Assembly: GCA_903873965.1 (NCBI GenBank)
Contig: CAIQQO010000160.1
Coordinates: forward strand, 1 to 42,479
Length of the DNA: 42,479 nucleotides
DNA from: an uncultured bacterium
Lineage (GTDB): Bacteria > Chloroflexota > Anaerolineae > J036 > Brachytrichaceae
Direction: 5' to 3'
Both the position numbers and the translations under genes were made by a program. Under the pieces are notes generated by a model. It ran no database searches, had not been told where the DNA came from, and saw only the letters and a program-made list of their open reading frames with translations. Shown in pieces: positions 42,442-42,479 of the stretch. Within the stretch, counting starts at the first letter, position 1. Each line of letters opens with the position of its first letter.

Positions 42442-42479
42442 GCGGGTGTGGCTCAGTGGTAGAGCGTCTCCTTGCCAAG
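42442..42479 (+). tRNA. tRNA-Gly (anticodon GCC), cut by the window end
   Basis: It starts GCGGGTG, TG, D arm GCTC-AGTGGTA-GAGC, then anticodon stem TCTCC and loop TTGCCAA, giving anticodon GCC. The 3' half lies beyond the window. It begins 28 bp after tRNA-Phe on the same strand, so the two are probably processed from one transcript. Confidence 0.88.

Overview
This looks like chromosomal DNA of a free-living, probably aerobic or facultative bacterium. The gene types point to the Chloroflexota (Anaerolineae-like). The pointers are GT-C membrane glycosyltransferases with C-terminal beta-sandwich domains, a lipoprotein with an NBR1-type Ig-like domain and Pro/Thr linkers, a CAP/SCP-domain protein with a C-terminal membrane anchor, and a PASTA Ser/Thr kinase. 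Base composition is near 50% GC throughout. I saw no IS element, phage gene, CRISPR array or toxin-antitoxin pair. The taxon is inferred from gene content only.

Layout. 1-1765 (+): the right end of an amino-sugar module, with the tail of an upstream gene, a WbpD-like acetyltransferase and a DegT-type aminotransferase. 1758-17591 (-): one long, tightly packed set of 14 genes. It begins with a GT-C membrane protein, rlmB, argS and dcd. It continues into a CDP-sugar cassette (rfbF, rfbG, C-methyltransferase, RmlC-like epimerase, SDR reductase), then a CmcI-type methyltransferase, two GT2 glycosyltransferases, a Wzx-type flippase and a CgeB-type glycosyltransferase. 17636-19899 (+): degV and pyruvate kinase. 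19967-20782 (-): a membrane zinc-ribbon protein. 20844-29381 (+): radC, two GT-C glycosyltransferases, a CAP-domain protein, a 2-hydroxyacid dehydrogenase and a polyprenyl-phosphate-sugar type GT2, closed by a perfect 17-bp-stem terminator. 29440-30933 (-): glnA, with a long leader carrying a strong promoter and an intrinsic terminator ahead of the gene. 31256-37488 (+): a YbbR/CdaR protein, two tandem surface glycoside hydrolases of the GH-A fold, and a PASTA kinase. 37525-39105 (-): an NBR1-Ig lipoprotein. 39269-42232 (+): a class I glutamine amidotransferase-like hydrolase, a membrane-anchored cytochrome c, a DinB-like protein and YgfZ. The right end holds tRNA-Phe and the start of tRNA-Gly behind a near-consensus promoter.

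How it fits together. Most of the window builds, exports or monitors surface glycans. The left half makes a CDP-activated, probably C-methyl-branched 6-deoxyhexose, assembles a glycan and flips it across the membrane. The middle makes a lipid-linked sugar donor (GT2) and two GT-C enzymes that could use it. The right half has anchored glycosidases and a kinase whose outside portion carries the same C-terminal beta-sandwich type as the GT-C enzymes. The points most worth a second look are that shared domain, the glnA leader, and an ArgRS whose HIGH motif has lost both histidines and which carries a heptanucleotide-repeat insertion. Several genes also have a -10 box so close to the ATG that the mRNA is probably leaderless.
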